Positions 7,874-16,889 of a DNA stretch of 64,000 nt are shown here, piece by piece. This DNA is from Corynebacterium accolens (GTDB lineage: Bacteria > Actinomycetota > Actinomycetes > Mycobacteriales > Mycobacteriaceae). A program made the translations under genes and the position numbers. How positions within the stretch are numbered: the stretch's first letter is position 1; each line of letters starts with the position of its first letter. The stretch covers positions 372,001-436,000 of the forward strand of contig NZ_CP046605.1 in NCBI RefSeq assembly GCF_023520795.1, in the 5' to 3' direction. The notes under the pieces were generated by a model. The model was given only the letters and a program-made list of their open reading frames with translations. It had not been told where the DNA came from and made no database searches.

Positions 7874-9496
7874 ATGAATGAATCGATGCAGCTGGCTGAA
7901 CAGGTGGCCGCCCAATTAGCGCGCCACCTTACCGATGTGGTGCTGTGCCCGGGATCCCGCAACGCACCGCTGTCCCTTGCGCTCTTGGCGCGCGAGGATA
8001 TCCGGGTGCATACGCGCATTGATGAGCGCGGCGCTGCGTTTACCGCCTTAGGCATGGCGCGCGTGCAACACCGCCACGTCGGGGTGGTGATGACCTCCGG
8101 CACGGCCGTGGCCAATACGCTGCCCGCGGTGGTTGAGGCGCACTATTCGCATACCCCGCTGGCCATAATCAGCGCGGACCGCCCGGAGCGGTTGATCGGC
8201 ACTGGCGCCTCCCAAACCATCGTGCAAGATGGCATCTTCGGCGTCTATGCGGATACCACCCAGGTCAATGCGGCAGAGGATATCGCCGCCCTTGCGGAGC
8301 GGTTTGAGCGCGACCTCCAGGTGCATATCAATATCGCCTTTGACGCACCCCTGGTAGGAGATAGCCTGCCGGAACGGGTAAGTGGCGATGGCACCCGCGC
8401 GGCCACCCCGCGGTTTTATGACCACGGCGAGGTCGCGGTGGACTTGAGCAAAAATACCCTCGTCATCGCCGGCGATGAGGCCTGGGAGGTCGAGGGCTTA
8501 GAAGACGTGCCGACCATCGCGGAGCCCTCCGCGCCGGGGCCGTTCCACCCCGTGCACCCGGCCGCGGCGCATATTTTCCGCAAGGCGCAGGTTTCCGCGA
8601 ATGACTATGTGGTCAATACCAAGGTCGAGCAGGTCATCGTGGTGGGCCATCCCACGCTGCATCGCGGCGTGCTCGCGCTGATGAATGACCCGGATATCGA
8701 GCTCGTGGTGCTCTCGCGCACGGCGGACTTTACCAACCAGCGCGGGGATAACGCGCGCCTTGGCACCACTGTCAAGACCACCGGGGAGCCAAGCCGCGAG
8801 TGGCTCAAGATTTGCCAGGGCGCGACCGACATGGCCGGCGAGGCCGTGCGCGCAACCCTGGAAGATGAAGAACTCGGGTTTACCGGCCTGCACGTAGCGG
8901 CGGCGGTAGGCGATACGCTTGCGGTCAATGACACGGTGGTGTTGGGGGCCTCGAATCCGGTGCGCGATGCCTCCCTCATTGGTATGCCCTTTGACGGCGT
9001 GGATACCTACGCCCCGCGCGGGGTGGCCGGCATCGATGGCACCGTGTCCCAAGCCATTGGCGTCGCCCTGGCCACGCAATCGCTGGATCCCACCAATTGG
9101 CGCGCCCCACGCGTGATGGCCCTGGTAGGGGATGTGACCTTCCTGCACGATGCGAACGGGCTGTTGATCCCGGAGGACCAGCCGCGGCCGGAGAACCTCA
9201 CCATCGTGGTGGCCAATGACAATGGCGGCGGCATCTTCGAGACCTTGGAGCAAGGCGCGCCCGCGCTTCGCGATGCCTTCGAGCCGGCCTTTGGAACGCC
9301 GCATGGGGTGGGCATCGGCAAGCTGGCAGAGGCTTATGACGCAGACTACCGCCTGGTGACCACCCCGCAGGAGCTGCTGGATACCCTGGCAGAGCTCAAG
9401 GAATACTCCACTGGCATTACCATCGTGGAGGCGCAGACCACCCGTGCTACGCGCCGGGCGCTGCAGGATAAGCTCACGCAGAAGGTGGGCCAGTAA
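7874..9496 (+). CDS. menD: 2-succinyl-5-enolpyruvyl-6-hydroxy-3-cyclohexene-1-carboxylate synthase MenD
   Basis: 540 residues, the usual MenD length. It is a ThDP-dependent enzyme that adds the succinyl-semialdehyde unit of 2-oxoglutarate to isochorismate in menaquinone synthesis. Visible motifs: [15 protein letters not shown] near the N-terminus, [32 protein letters not shown] (the binding arginines and the GASQT family mark), and the C-terminal cofactor region [13 protein letters not shown] plus [17 protein letters not shown]. The stop is immediately followed by GTG of the next gene, and menG, a reductase gene and a polyprenyl synthase gene lie downstream, so this is a menaquinone region. 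Confidence 0.95.
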   Translation: MNESMQLAEQVAAQLARHLTDVVLCPGSRNAPLSLALLAREDIRVHTRIDERGAAFTALGMARVQHRHVGVVMTSGTAVANTLPAVVEAHYSHTPLAIISADRPERLIGTGASQTIVQDGIFGVYADTTQVNAAEDIAALAERFERDLQVHINIAFDAPLVGDSLPERVSGDGTRAATPRFYDHGEVAVDLSKNTLVIAGDEAWEVEGLEDVPTIAEPSAPGPFHPVHPAAAHIFRKAQVSANDYVVNTKVEQVIVVGHPTLHRGVLALMNDPDIELVVLSRTADFTNQRGDNARLGTTVKTTGEPSREWLKICQGATDMAGEAVRATLEDEELGFTGLHVAAAVGDTLAVNDTVVLGASNPVRDASLIGMPFDGVDTYAPRGVAGIDGTVSQAIGVALATQSLDPTNWRAPRVMALVGDVTFLHDANGLLIPEDQPRPENLTIVVANDNGGGIFETLEQGAPALRDAFEPAFGTPHGVGIGKLAEAYDADYRLVTTPQELLDTLAELKEYSTGITIVEAQTTRATRRALQDKLTQKVGQ

Positions 9497-9958
9497 GTGT
9501 CCCCGCGCTATAGGCCCGCGGTTTTTCGGCGCCGGCTGCACCAGCTCGTGCTGGCCGTCTATGTGGCGCTGATCGTGGGCTCGGTGGGCCTGGTGGTAGG
9601 GCCCTTCCTTAATGACCGCGCCATTTCCGCGCAGCCTAGCCGGGCCTTGGCTACGGTCAAGGACGTCGGCGCGCTGCGCACCACCGTGGATTTCCAAGAT
9701 AGCGACGGGATTTATCATTCCCCGCGGCAAGGCTTGCTCTATCCCACGGACCTGGGCGAGGGCCAGCAAGTATGGGTGCAGTACGCCGAAGATAACCCGG
9801 ATTTGGTGAAGGTAGAAGGCCGCGAATGGACCTTGGCGGTCATACCGGCGCTGTCCGTGGCCATCGTGTCTACGCTTGCCGCCGTGGGTTTGTGGCGGCT
9901 TATTAACCTGACCACCCGCCGTGCTGAAAAGCCCGCTGAAAATCGGGCTGAAAAATAA
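9497..9958 (+). CDS. DUF3592-like two-TM membrane protein
   Basis: 153 residues starting at GTG 9497, directly after the menD stop, hence probably co-translated. Transmembrane helices lie at about residues 13-36 (VLAVYVALIVGSVGLVVG) and 112-134 (VIPALSVAIVSTLAAVGLW), flanking an extracytoplasmic beta-rich domain with YAEDNPDLVKVEGREW. This topology and the central PTDLGEGQQVWVQY motif fit DUF3592 proteins. The function is unknown. The tail is charged (RRAEKPAENRAEK). Confidence 0.7.
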   Translation: MSPRYRPAVFRRRLHQLVLAVYVALIVGSVGLVVGPFLNDRAISAQPSRALATVKDVGALRTTVDFQDSDGIYHSPRQGLLYPTDLGEGQQVWVQYAEDNPDLVKVEGREWTLAVIPALSVAIVSTLAAVGLWRLINLTTRRAEKPAENRAEK

Positions 9959-9989
9959 TTTACCCAAATTTTTCATTGGATTCACCAAA

Positions 9990-10007
9990 GGCCTAGAAAA
10001 ATAGGCC
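9990..10007. repeat. GGCCTA hairpin between the DUF3592 gene and mgtA
   Basis: GGCCTA-GAAAAA-TAGGCC is a perfect 6-bp inverted repeat, 12 nt before ATG of mgtA and 32 nt after the preceding stop. It could be an operator at the mgtA promoter or a weak terminator. No U-tract follows. Confidence 0.35.
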
Positions 10008-10018
10008 ATTATGGTGGC

Positions 10019-11218
10019 ATGCGAGTTGCAATCGTGGCCGAATCGTTCCTCCCCAATGTCAATGGCGTGACAAACTCGGTGCTGCGCGTTTTAGAGCACC
10101 TGCACGAAACCGGACACGATGCGATTGTCATCGCCCCCGGTGCCCGCGAGGGCCAAGAAGAAATACCCGATTACTTGGGCTTTCCCATCTACCGCGTGCC
10201 CACCGTGCGCGTGCCGCTGGTGGATTCGCTGCCGGTGGGCGTGCCTACCACGGCCGTGGATGATGCACTGAGGAAGTTCAAGCCCGATATCATCCACCTG
10301 GCCAGCCCGTTCGTGCTGGGTGCAGCGGGCGCATTTTCGGCCCGGCAACAGCGCATTCCGGCAGTGGCGCTCTACCAAACCGATGTCGCCGGTTTCGCCA
10401 CGAAGTACCACGCCTCTGCCTTGGCTTATGGCGTGTGGGAGTGGCTGCGTACCATCCACAATTCCTGCCAGATGACCTTGGCGCCCTCCTCGCTGACCAT
10501 CCGGGACTTGGAAAAACACCACATCAAGCACGTGCGCCACTGGGGCCGCGGCGTCAATGCCGAGCTATTCCATCCCGAAAAGCACTCTGCTGCTCTGCGC
10601 CGCAGATGGGACCGGAGTGGAAAGAAGAATATCGTCGGCTTCGTCGGCCGCTTGGCCGCGGAAAAGGGCGTGCACCGCTTGTCCGCGCTCAATGACCGCG
10701 AGGATATTCAGCTGGTCATCGTTGGTGACGGCCCCGAACGCCCGCTTTTGGAGGCGCAGCTTCCCAACGCAGTGTTTACCGGGGCGCTCAGCGGCGAGGA
10801 GCTAGCCCAGGCCTATGCCTCGCTCGATGTCTTTGTGCACGCCGGCGAATTTGAAACCTTCTGTCAGTCCATCCAAGAGGCCCAAGCCTCTGGCGTGCCC
10901 ACCATCGGCCCGCGGGCAGGCGGGCCCGTGGATCTTATCCAGGAAGGCTATAACGGCCTGCTTTTAGACGTGGATAGCTTTGTCGAGGACCTGCCCAATG
11001 CCGTCGATGCGCTCTTAAACCCAGAGGTACACGCAGAATTACGGGATAATGCCCGCGCCTCCATTTCTTCGAAGACGTGGACCGCGCTGTGCGAGCAGCT
11101 GGTGGGCTACTACGAAGAGGTATTAGAAGATACCCGCCGAGTGCCGCTGACCATTTTGGGGCAGCGGCCAGAGCTGCCACGGTGGGCGGCTCGTGCCCTT
11201 GGGGCGCGCGTAGCCTAG
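10019..11218 (+). CDS. mgtA: GDP-mannose-dependent mannosyltransferase MgtA-like (GT4)
   Basis: 399 residues with the GT-B fold of family GT4. The N-terminal half starts VAIVAESFLPNVNGVTNSVL, and the C-terminal half carries NIVGFVGRLAAEKGVHRL, IVGDGPERPLLEAQL and the donor-site EX7E region GEFETFCQSIQEAQASGVP with GPRAGGPVDLIQEG. In C. glutamicum a protein of this type next to menG makes a mannosyl-glucuronyl diacylglycerol used for lipomannan (MgtA, formerly called PimB). The same neighbourhood (menD upstream, menG downstream) supports the assignment. Specificity is inferred, since PimB and MgtA paralogues look alike. Confidence 0.8.
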   Translation: MRVAIVAESFLPNVNGVTNSVLRVLEHLHETGHDAIVIAPGAREGQEEIPDYLGFPIYRVPTVRVPLVDSLPVGVPTTAVDDALRKFKPDIIHLASPFVLGAAGAFSARQQRIPAVALYQTDVAGFATKYHASALAYGVWEWLRTIHNSCQMTLAPSSLTIRDLEKHHIKHVRHWGRGVNAELFHPEKHSAALRRRWDRSGKKNIVGFVGRLAAEKGVHRLSALNDREDIQLVIVGDGPERPLLEAQLPNAVFTGALSGEELAQAYASLDVFVHAGEFETFCQSIQEAQASGVPTIGPRAGGPVDLIQEGYNGLLLDVDSFVEDLPNAVDALLNPEVHAELRDNARASISSKTWTALCEQLVGYYEEVLEDTRRVPLTILGQRPELPRWAARALGARVA

Positions 11219-11229
11219 ACTAGGCATTT

Positions 11230-11934
11230 GTGTCTAAGGCAGATCTGGATAAAAAGCCCTTCGACGTCGCGCGCATGTTTGACGCCGTCGGCGAAAAATA
11301 CGACCTCACCAATACCGTCTTGTCCTTTGGGCAGGACAAGCGCTGGCGCAAGCGTACCCGCGAGCGCCTTAACCTGCAGCCGGGGGAGAAGGTCCTCGAC
11401 CTCGCGGCCGGAACCGCGGTGTCCACAGAAGAGCTGTCTAAATCCGGTGCGTGGTGCGTAGCCTGCGATTTTTCGCGCGGCATGCTCGCCGCCGGAAGCG
11501 AGCGCGACGTGCCCAAGGTGGCCGGCGATGGCATGAAATTGCCCTTTGCGGATAATACGTTTGACGCCGTCACCATCTCCTATGGCCTGCGCAATATCCA
11601 CGATTACGAGCTGGGGCTGCGGGAAATGGCGCGCGTGACCAAGCCGGGCGGGCGCCTAGCGGTGGCGGAATTTTCCACGCCCATCGTCCCGGTATTTGGC
11701 ACCGTGTACAAGGAATACCTCATGCGCCTGCTGCCTCCTGTTGCGCGCGTGGTCTCCTCCAACCCGGATGCCTATATTTACCTCGCGGAATCCATCCGCG
11801 CTTGGCCTGGCCAAGAGGAGTTGGCGGCGGCCATCAACCGCAATGGTTGGGCCGACGCGGGCTGGCAAAACCTCACCCTGGGCATCGTCGCCTTGCACTC
11901 GGCAACAAAACCGCTTGCCGATGCCCCACAGTAA
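11230..11934 (+). CDS. menG: Demethylmenaquinone methyltransferase MenG/UbiE
   Basis: 234 residues from GTG 11230. It is the SAM-dependent C-methyltransferase that completes menaquinone. Typical elements: [20 protein letters not shown] at the N-terminus, SAM motif [36 protein letters not shown], and [18 protein letters not shown]. It starts 11 nt after mgtA. A TAGACT hexamer at 11216-11221 lies 8 nt before the GTG, so it may also have its own leaderless transcript. It converges with the reductase gene (13 nt between stops). Confidence 0.92.
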   Translation: MSKADLDKKPFDVARMFDAVGEKYDLTNTVLSFGQDKRWRKRTRERLNLQPGEKVLDLAAGTAVSTEELSKSGAWCVACDFSRGMLAAGSERDVPKVAGDGMKLPFADNTFDAVTISYGLRNIHDYELGLREMARVTKPGGRLAVAEFSTPIVPVFGTVYKEYLMRLLPPVARVVSSNPDAYIYLAESIRAWPGQEELAAAINRNGWADAGWQNLTLGIVALHSATKPLADAPQ

Positions 11935-11947
11935 CCCCTAAAGCTCC

Positions 11948-13204
11948 CTAAACCGCCGCGGTGGAGGCCCACAGGGGCGTATCGCGCCGGACGGCGCCTA
12001 CGGTGCGGCCGGCCGTGCGCCACAGGCGGGCGATAAGGTCGCGGTCCTCCTCCGTGATGAGGTTGCCCATAAGGCGCGCCGCGGCGGGCATCAGCAAGCG
12101 GCCCACCGGCCCGCGCAGCGCCAATGGCCCCGCCACGGGCAGGAATTGCGGGTAGGTCAACAGGCGGGCGGCCGTGCGCGCGAGCAGGAAGGATTCGCCG
12201 TAGTGCTCGCGCAGGGTGGCCGGCCACGCGAGGGTGAAATCCTTTGGGCCGAGCATGCCCACCGCAAGCGCCGCGGTCTCGAGGCCGTAGTCGATGCCCT
12301 CGCCGTTTAAGGGGTTGACGCAGGCGGCGGCATCGCCAATGAGCATCCAGTTGGCCCCCGCCACATTAGAGACCGCCCCACCCATGGGCAGCAGGGCAGA
12401 GGTGACGTGTTCGATGTCCCCAAGGCCCCACTCCGCGCGCTGCTGGGCGGCGTAGAACTCCAGCAACTTTTTGGTATTAATCTTGGCCGGCCGCTGCGCG
12501 GTCGACAGCGCGCCGACGCCGATATTGACCTGGCCAAGCTCTGCACCTAAGGGGAAAATCCACCCGTAGCCGGGCTGGACGGAATCGTCTTCGTCTTTTA
12601 ATTCCACGTGCGAGTGCATCCACGGCTCGGTTGCCTGAGGGGAGGCGGCATAGGAGCGCGCGGCGATGCCATAGACCTCGTCCCGGTGCCAGGTGCGGCC
12701 CAATTGCTTGCCAAAGGTAGAACGCACGCCATCGGCCACGATGAGCCATTTCGGCCGAATTATCCGCTCACCAATGCGAAACGATGTCACCCGGTTGCCC
12801 TCCATGACCGGGGCGCTCGCGGGGGTACCAGAGATTAGCGTGGCTCCTGCGGCGGTGGCGGCCTCTACCAACTGGGCATCGAGCCTAAAGCGCGGCAGGG
12901 CAGTGCCTACCTGGGAAGGATAAGTCTGCGGCCACGGGGCGGTGACGTCTCCGCCGTAGCCGTGCAGCTTGAGCCCGCGGTTGCGGTAGGAGGCGTTAAC
13001 GGTAATGCCGAGCTTATCTAGTTGGTGCATTGCCCGCGGGGTGAGGCCATCGCCGCAGGTTTTATCGCGGGGAAAGGTGGCTGAATCAATGAGGACAGTC
13101 TCATAGCCAGCGCGGGCGGCATGGATGGCCGCGGCACTTCCTGCGGGTCCTGCACCGATGATGGCGACTTCGACAGGGCGGGGGGAATCGATCTGTTCCG
13201 ACAT
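11948..13204 (-). CDS. Geranylgeranyl-reductase-family FAD oxidoreductase (MenJ-like)
   Basis: 418 residues from ATG 13204; an in-frame ATG 12 nt upstream is possible. The FAD-binding Rossmann motif AIIGAGPAGSAAAIHAARAG is at residues 13-32, followed by DKTCGDGLTPRAMHQLDKLG. The second FAD motif is GDAAACVNPLNGEGIDYGLE. Actinobacterial members next to menaquinone genes reduce an isoprene unit of menaquinone (MenJ in mycobacteria). Position between menG and the divergent polyprenyl synthase gene supports that role, which is inferred rather than shown. Confidence 0.82.
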   Translation of the reverse strand: MSEQIDSPRPVEVAIIGAGPAGSAAAIHAARAGYETVLIDSATFPRDKTCGDGLTPRAMHQLDKLGITVNASYRNRGLKLHGYGGDVTAPWPQTYPSQVGTALPRFRLDAQLVEAATAAGATLISGTPASAPVMEGNRVTSFRIGERIIRPKWLIVADGVRSTFGKQLGRTWHRDEVYGIAARSYAASPQATEPWMHSHVELKDEDDSVQPGYGWIFPLGAELGQVNIGVGALSTAQRPAKINTKKLLEFYAAQQRAEWGLGDIEHVTSALLPMGGAVSNVAGANWMLIGDAAACVNPLNGEGIDYGLETAALAVGMLGPKDFTLAWPATLREHYGESFLLARTAARLLTYPQFLPVAGPLALRGPVGRLLMPAAARLMGNLITEEDRDLIARLWRTAGRTVGAVRRDTPLWASTAAV

Positions 13205-13314
13205 AGGGACTATCATTGCACTAGTTCAACCCCTCAAGTGTGTTAAGGGGGCTGGTTTGGACTACGGTAGATAAACGATTATCTCTGGCTTTTAATTGCA
13301 AGGAACGCTATTTA

Positions 13315-14319
13315 ATGACTCACGGCCACTCGCATGCCACTCACGTGGATCTTGGTGATCCACAGCTTAATGAACGCATTGGCGCGGGCATGGAAGCAGT
13401 AGAAGAAAAGCTGCGCAGTGAAACTGACCGCGGCCAGGACTTCTTGAAGGACAAGGTAAGCCATCTGTCCAAGGCAGGCGGCAAGCGCTTTCGCCCGATG
13501 ATGGCCCTGCTTGCCTCTGAGTACGGCGCCAAACCGGGCTGTGAAAAGGTTATTAAGTCCGCCACCGTTGTGGAGATGGTGCACGTTGCTACCCTGTACC
13601 ACGATGATGTGATGGATGAGGCGGACCGCCGCCGCGGCGTGGAATCCGCCAACTCTCGGTGGAATAACTCCGTAGCCATCCTTGCCGGCGATGCCCTCCT
13701 CGCACACGCCTCCCGCCTGATGAGCCAACTAGATACCCATACCGTAGGCCACTTCGCGGATACCTTTGAAGAGCTGGTGACCGGCCAGATGCGCGAGACC
13801 ATCGGTGCCGGCGAAGCCAACCCCGTGGACCACTACATGGCCGTTATTCAGGAAAAGACCGCGGTGCTTATCGCCTCTGCCGGCTACCTCGGCGCGTATC
13901 ACTCGGGCGCCTCGGCCGACCACGCTGCGGCCCTGTATCGCATCGGCGGCGCCATCGGCATGATCTTCCAGATCGTGGACGATGTCATTGATATCTTCTC
14001 CGACCCGAAGGACTCCGGAAAGACCCCGGGCACCGACCTGCGCGAGGGTGTCTTTACCCTCCCCGTCCTCTACGCCTTGGAAGAAGACGGGGAGGTGGGA
14101 GACCAGCTGCGTGAGCTGCTGACAGGCCCCCTAGAAACCGATGCTGAGGTCGAGCGTGCCATCGAGCTCCTGCGCCAGTCTGGCGGCCGTCAGAGGGCGC
14201 TAGAGGACATTAACGCCTACCTACGCACCGTAGAAGAACAGCTTTCCGTACTGCCGGAAAATTCCGCTAGCCAAGCGCTGCGCCAGCTCGCGGACTACAC
14301 CGTTCGCCGCGTGGGCTAG
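13315..14319 (+). CDS. ispB: Polyprenyl diphosphate synthase (IspB/HepT type)
   Basis: 334 residues from ATG 13315, preceded by CAAGGAACG as Shine-Dalgarno; upstream in-frame codons to 13240 are not needed. It carries the two Asp-rich metal/diphosphate sites, LYHDDVMDEADRRRG and IVDDVIDIFSDPKDSGKTPG, and the substrate-binding GKRFRPMMALLA. It elongates isoprenyl diphosphates to the menaquinone side chain. It is divergent from the MenJ-like gene and completes the menaquinone region. Product chain length cannot be read reliably from the sequence. Confidence 0.92.
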   Translation: MTHGHSHATHVDLGDPQLNERIGAGMEAVEEKLRSETDRGQDFLKDKVSHLSKAGGKRFRPMMALLASEYGAKPGCEKVIKSATVVEMVHVATLYHDDVMDEADRRRGVESANSRWNNSVAILAGDALLAHASRLMSQLDTHTVGHFADTFEELVTGQMRETIGAGEANPVDHYMAVIQEKTAVLIASAGYLGAYHSGASADHAAALYRIGGAIGMIFQIVDDVIDIFSDPKDSGKTPGTDLREGVFTLPVLYALEEDGEVGDQLRELLTGPLETDAEVERAIELLRQSGGRQRALEDINAYLRTVEEQLSVLPENSASQALRQLADYTVRRVG

Positions 14320-14429
14320 CTGCTTGTCGATGTCCCCTCTTACACACCCCATTTCTCCCTGCTGCGCTGGCGATTTGGAGGTAGGTGGGTGCTTCATAGT
14401 AAAGTACATACACGCACCACAGAGTGCAT

Positions 14430-14511
14430 GCCAGGTTGCCCGAGCGGCCAAAGGGAGCGGACTGTAAATCCGCCGGCATTGCCTTCAGAAGTTCGAATCT
14501 TCTACCTGGCA
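14430..14511 (+). tRNA. tRNA-Tyr (GTA)
   Basis: An 82-nt class II tRNA. The acceptor stem GCCAGGT (14430-14436) pairs with ACCTGGC ahead of discriminator A 14511. The anticodon arm is CGGACTGTAAATCCG with GTA, there is a long variable arm, and the T arm is AGAAGTTCGAATCTTCT. The 3' CCA is not encoded. An accessory patch begins about 80 bp downstream. Confidence 0.95.
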
Positions 14512-14520
14512 CAACATGGA

Positions 14521-14546
14521 GCCCCACAAGCTGAAGCTTGCGGGGC
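14521..14546 (+). terminator. Hairpin after tRNA-Tyr
   Basis: GCCCCACAAGC-TGAA-GCTTGCGGGGC forms an 11-bp stem with one A-C mismatch, 9 nt after the tRNA. The following TTCG is a poor U-tract. Confidence 0.5.
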
Positions 14547-14635
14547 TTCGTGGCATATGCGACAAAAAGTGTGTCTTGGGGCTTAAAGGTGGGTTAAGGG
14601 TCAAAATGTGTGTCTGGCTCGGCGTGTCGCTTGGG

Positions 14636-14822
14636 CTAGATTTGGCCTTTTTGGATGCCGATTGAATGGGTGTAGTTGGTGTCGATAGCGTTGTCGTAGA
14701 GGGTTGGTCGTCCTGTTTCGTGGTCGGCTTGGTTCTCGTTGTGGGTCAGGGTTTGTACTTTGGCGAGTTGGTCCTGGCCCCAGTTGGACTGCCTGGCGAT
14801 TTCTACGGGATCGTCGGGCAGT
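14636..14822 (-). pseudogene. IS1249-like transposase, C-terminal fragment
   Basis: The minus-strand frame reads DDPVEIARQSNWGQDQLAKV, then QADHETGRPTLYDNAIDTNY, and ends HSIGIQKGQI with TAG at 14636-14638. About 62 residues remain. The N-terminal portion of what is probably the same gene is at 15832-15987. Confidence 0.6.
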
Positions 14823-14829
14823 TCTGTTT

Positions 14830-14973
14830 TTAGATACAGCCATCACGCTTGCCGACGTTTTCTCGGCTCCGCTCACTACCATTGAGAACGGTGGGCACTT
14901 CCCGGGGAGTGACGGCTACCTCGAATTTCCGCAGTTGTGGCAGCACATTATGCAGTGGCTGCGCAGCCTATGA
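14830..14973 (+). pseudogene. C-terminal fragment of an alpha/beta hydrolase
   Basis: The plus-strand frame reads LDTAITLADVFSAPLTTIEN, then GGHFPGSDGYLEFPQLWQHI, ending QWLRSL and TGA 14973. The NGGHF-x-GYxxFPxLW pattern is the catalytic-His end of small serine hydrolases of the RBBP9/YdeN type. Everything upstream, including the nucleophile, is gone, replaced by the IS1249-like fragment. It converges with and overlaps the regulator gene by 6 nt. Confidence 0.6.
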
Positions 14974-15297
14974 GCCCTCTGTCATGGCTTTAAGTGCGGC
15001 AACGTGCTGTGCATAGGCTCCTGTTCCAGTCTGAGTCAACGCGACCCAGACGGCGTCTTTCGCGCGCGTGGAGCCATATTCGCGGGTGCGGCTGATATAG
15101 CCGCTGTCCTCAAGATGTTTCAACTGCTTGGACAGCGTATCGGCGGGAAGCTCGGTGAGTTCTGCAAGCACGGCGTATTTCATCTGCCTGCCGTCGGTTG
15201 CGCCTGAATGGAACAGCGCGGCACAAATTTTAAGCCGATTGATGGGGTGGATGACCGGATCCAGCTTTGCTGGGCGTGGTGAAGAATCCTTAGACAT
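14968..15297 (-). CDS. Winged-helix transcriptional regulator
   Basis: 109 residues from ATG 15297 (GTG 15303 is an alternative; AAAGGGTG precedes the ATG). The body DPVIHPINRLKICAALFHSG, then QMKYAVLAELTELPADTLSK and QLKHLEDSGYISRTREYG, is the MarR/ArsR-like fold seen in small HTH_34-type regulators that accompany a membrane protein. It is the second gene of a two-gene unit: its start overlaps the end of the membrane-protein gene by 8 nt. It probably autoregulates the pair through repeats upstream of 15694 (inference). Confidence 0.8.
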   Translation of the reverse strand: MSKDSSPRPAKLDPVIHPINRLKICAALFHSGATDGRQMKYAVLAELTELPADTLSKQLKHLEDSGYISRTREYGSTRAKDAVWVALTQTGTGAYAQHVAALKAMTEGS

Positions 15298-15694
15298 TGA
15301 CACCCTTTACAGCGGCGTTGCGGTTCTCATACAACATCCACGCGGTAGCTGCAGTGACTACCGCTCCGGAGAACACTATCCAGGGCCATGAATCCGGCGT
15401 CGGTGTTGTAGACATGATCATTGCACCGGGTAGCAATACTCGTGACCAGGTTGCGTGATCGTTGCTCGGACCCATATTTGGATCGAGGCGCACGAATGGG
15501 TTTGCAATCTTATCCTTGAGGAGATAGCCCAGAACGAACGTCGGTACAAGAACCGCGAGGCCGTACCACCATGACAGCTTGGTTAGCGCGAGACCGCCGC
15601 CGACGCCAAGCGCCACTATCGCCACCGCCCACCAGCTCTGTTTCCACGTGGTGCGCTTTTGAACGTCGTGAATGATCTTAAGGTCGTCGCTCAT
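15290..15694 (-). CDS. Four-TM membrane protein paired with the regulator
   Basis: 134 residues from ATG 15694, preceded by AGGGAGAAGAACG as a good Shine-Dalgarno; longer in-frame starts to 15760 lack one. Four hydrophobic segments are visible: WWAVAIVALGVGGGLAL, WYGLAVLVPTFVLGYLL, SRVLLPGAMIMSTT and WPWIVFSGAVVTAATAWML. No catalytic motif is seen. Upstream (15,715-15,800) the minus strand repeats TTGCAT and CTTGC words around a TACACT hexamer that could be the promoter and operator. Confidence 0.7.
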   Translation of the reverse strand: MSDDLKIIHDVQKRTTWKQSWWAVAIVALGVGGGLALTKLSWWYGLAVLVPTFVLGYLLKDKIANPFVRLDPNMGPSNDHATWSRVLLPGAMIMSTTPTPDSWPWIVFSGAVVTAATAWMLYENRNAAVKGVNV

Positions 15695-15831
15695 CGTTCT
15701 TCTCCCTAACGCCAACTTCCCTGGTTTGCAACTAAGGCAAGTGTAACACTCGCTGTGCATGCAAGTCTAATGCTTGCCAAGTATGCAAGTGAAGGACTGT
15801 GCATAGTGGGAATGTAGCTACGCTCGGGGGT

Positions 15832-15987
15832 CTAACGGGACTGGTGGTCTGCTACTGTGACATCTGGCCGACTTTTATTGACTGAGGCTCCGCAGGCCTT
15901 ACATCGCCATCGGGTAGTGCCTTTGCTGGTTGTTCCATTGCGTTTGGTATCACCGCCGCAGTAGCAGCGTGGTCGGTTCTTTGGCAT
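15832..15987 (-). pseudogene. IS1249-like transposase, N-terminal fragment
   Basis: ATG 15987 begins MPKNRPRCYCGGDTKRNGTT followed by TRWRCKACGAS. The CxC-x13-16-CxxC zinc-ribbon start and the RWRCKACG motif are typical of IS1249 transposases (IS256 family in the broad sense). The frame ends at TAG 15832 after about 51 residues. Confidence 0.7.
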
Positions 15988-16256
15988 TGAGTCACCACAC
16001 CACCGCCTACTACCACAGACTGGCAGCCACACTGGGGATTTACCGTGTTGAGGCCAGATATATGCTCCCAAAGCATATATTTCACGCTAACCTACAGGTC
16101 AGAACCTAAAAATCCCCGATCCCAGACACACTTTCTAACCCTTAACCCTTAAAGGTCAAAAGGGGATACTCCAGTTATGTCTTGCGCAGGACGATCGCAG
16201 ACCTTATCATCCACCTGAGTTCATTCGTATTCCAGAATTCAGAAAGAGGTTTTTCC

Positions 16257-16856
16257 TTGAAGTTCGGAACTAAGCTTGCTGCTTCTATCGCACTAGCTTC
16301 TGTACTCGCACCAGCGCCAGTCGCTACATCCGCAGAAACTCCTCAGAACGAGGTTCAGCAGTCAACCAACATAGGGACGGGAAATGATGTCCTTAAGGAA
16401 AGGATTGCTAAGGCCCAGGAGGAGCAACAGGCACTTCTCGTAATCAATGACGCTAATGAGAGTGGATACTCCGCTGAAGTAGTAAACGGCAATGTTCATA
16501 AAGAAGCAGACGCAGTAGTTGTAGAAAGCCCGAATGGCAAAGAAGAAGCTCTGCCCACTTCAAAGACTCTCACCACTGGAGAGAAAGTAGACATCGAATA
16601 CTCGGTAGAGGGCAACCAGATCGCTGCAAAGTATTCAACGAATGTTGATCCAGAGTTGGTCGACGCAACCCTCATTCAGACTCGGTCTGCTGCTGGGTGT
16701 GCGGGGACCATCCTCGTAGGGATCGGAGGGACTACAGCAGCTGCAGTCGGGGTCGCCTCTGCACCGCTCACAGGCCCTATTGGGCCTACGCTGGCTGCAG
16801 CTACCATGGCAAGCGCATCTGGTTCTATCATAACAGCCGCTGACCAGTGCGGATAA
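16257..16856 (+). CDS. Secreted Gly/Ala-rich two-cysteine protein, possible bacteriocin precursor
   Basis: 199 residues from TTG 16257, chosen because AGAAAGAGG lies 7 nt upstream and the frame then begins with a proper Sec signal peptide (KFGTKLAASIALASVLAPAP, likely cut after VATSA). About 115 polar residues follow, then a hydrophobic C-terminal block of about 53 residues. That block starts CAGTILVGIGGTTAAAVGVA, is rich in Gly, Ala, Thr and Ser, and ends with DQCG. The two cysteines bracketing it could form a disulfide. A short gene for a two-TM protein follows at 16890 with its own strong ribosome-binding site. Precursor plus small membrane partner is the layout of many bacteriocin/immunity pairs; this reading is inference and no family is recognised. 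Confidence 0.6.
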   Translation: MKFGTKLAASIALASVLAPAPVATSAETPQNEVQQSTNIGTGNDVLKERIAKAQEEQQALLVINDANESGYSAEVVNGNVHKEADAVVVESPNGKEEALPTSKTLTTGEKVDIEYSVEGNQIAAKYSTNVDPELVDATLIQTRSAAGCAGTILVGIGGTTAAAVGVASAPLTGPIGPTLAAATMASASGSIITAADQCG

Positions 16857-16889
16857 ATATAGGAAACACGAAAAAGTAAGGGGATAAAA

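Larger units (their letters stand above)
14591..16148. mobile_element. IS1249-like element split around other genes
   Basis: Inverted ends read inward as GGGTTAAGGGTCAAAATGTG (14591 on, plus strand) and GGGTTAAGGGTTAGAAAGTG (from 16148, minus strand), both followed by TGTCTGG. A transposase C-terminus lies at the left end and a transposase N-terminus at the right end, both on the minus strand. The middle of the transposase is absent and in its place are a hydrolase remnant, a regulator gene and a membrane-protein gene. This is either an IS interrupted by foreign DNA or a recombinant of two IS copies. Confidence 0.65.
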
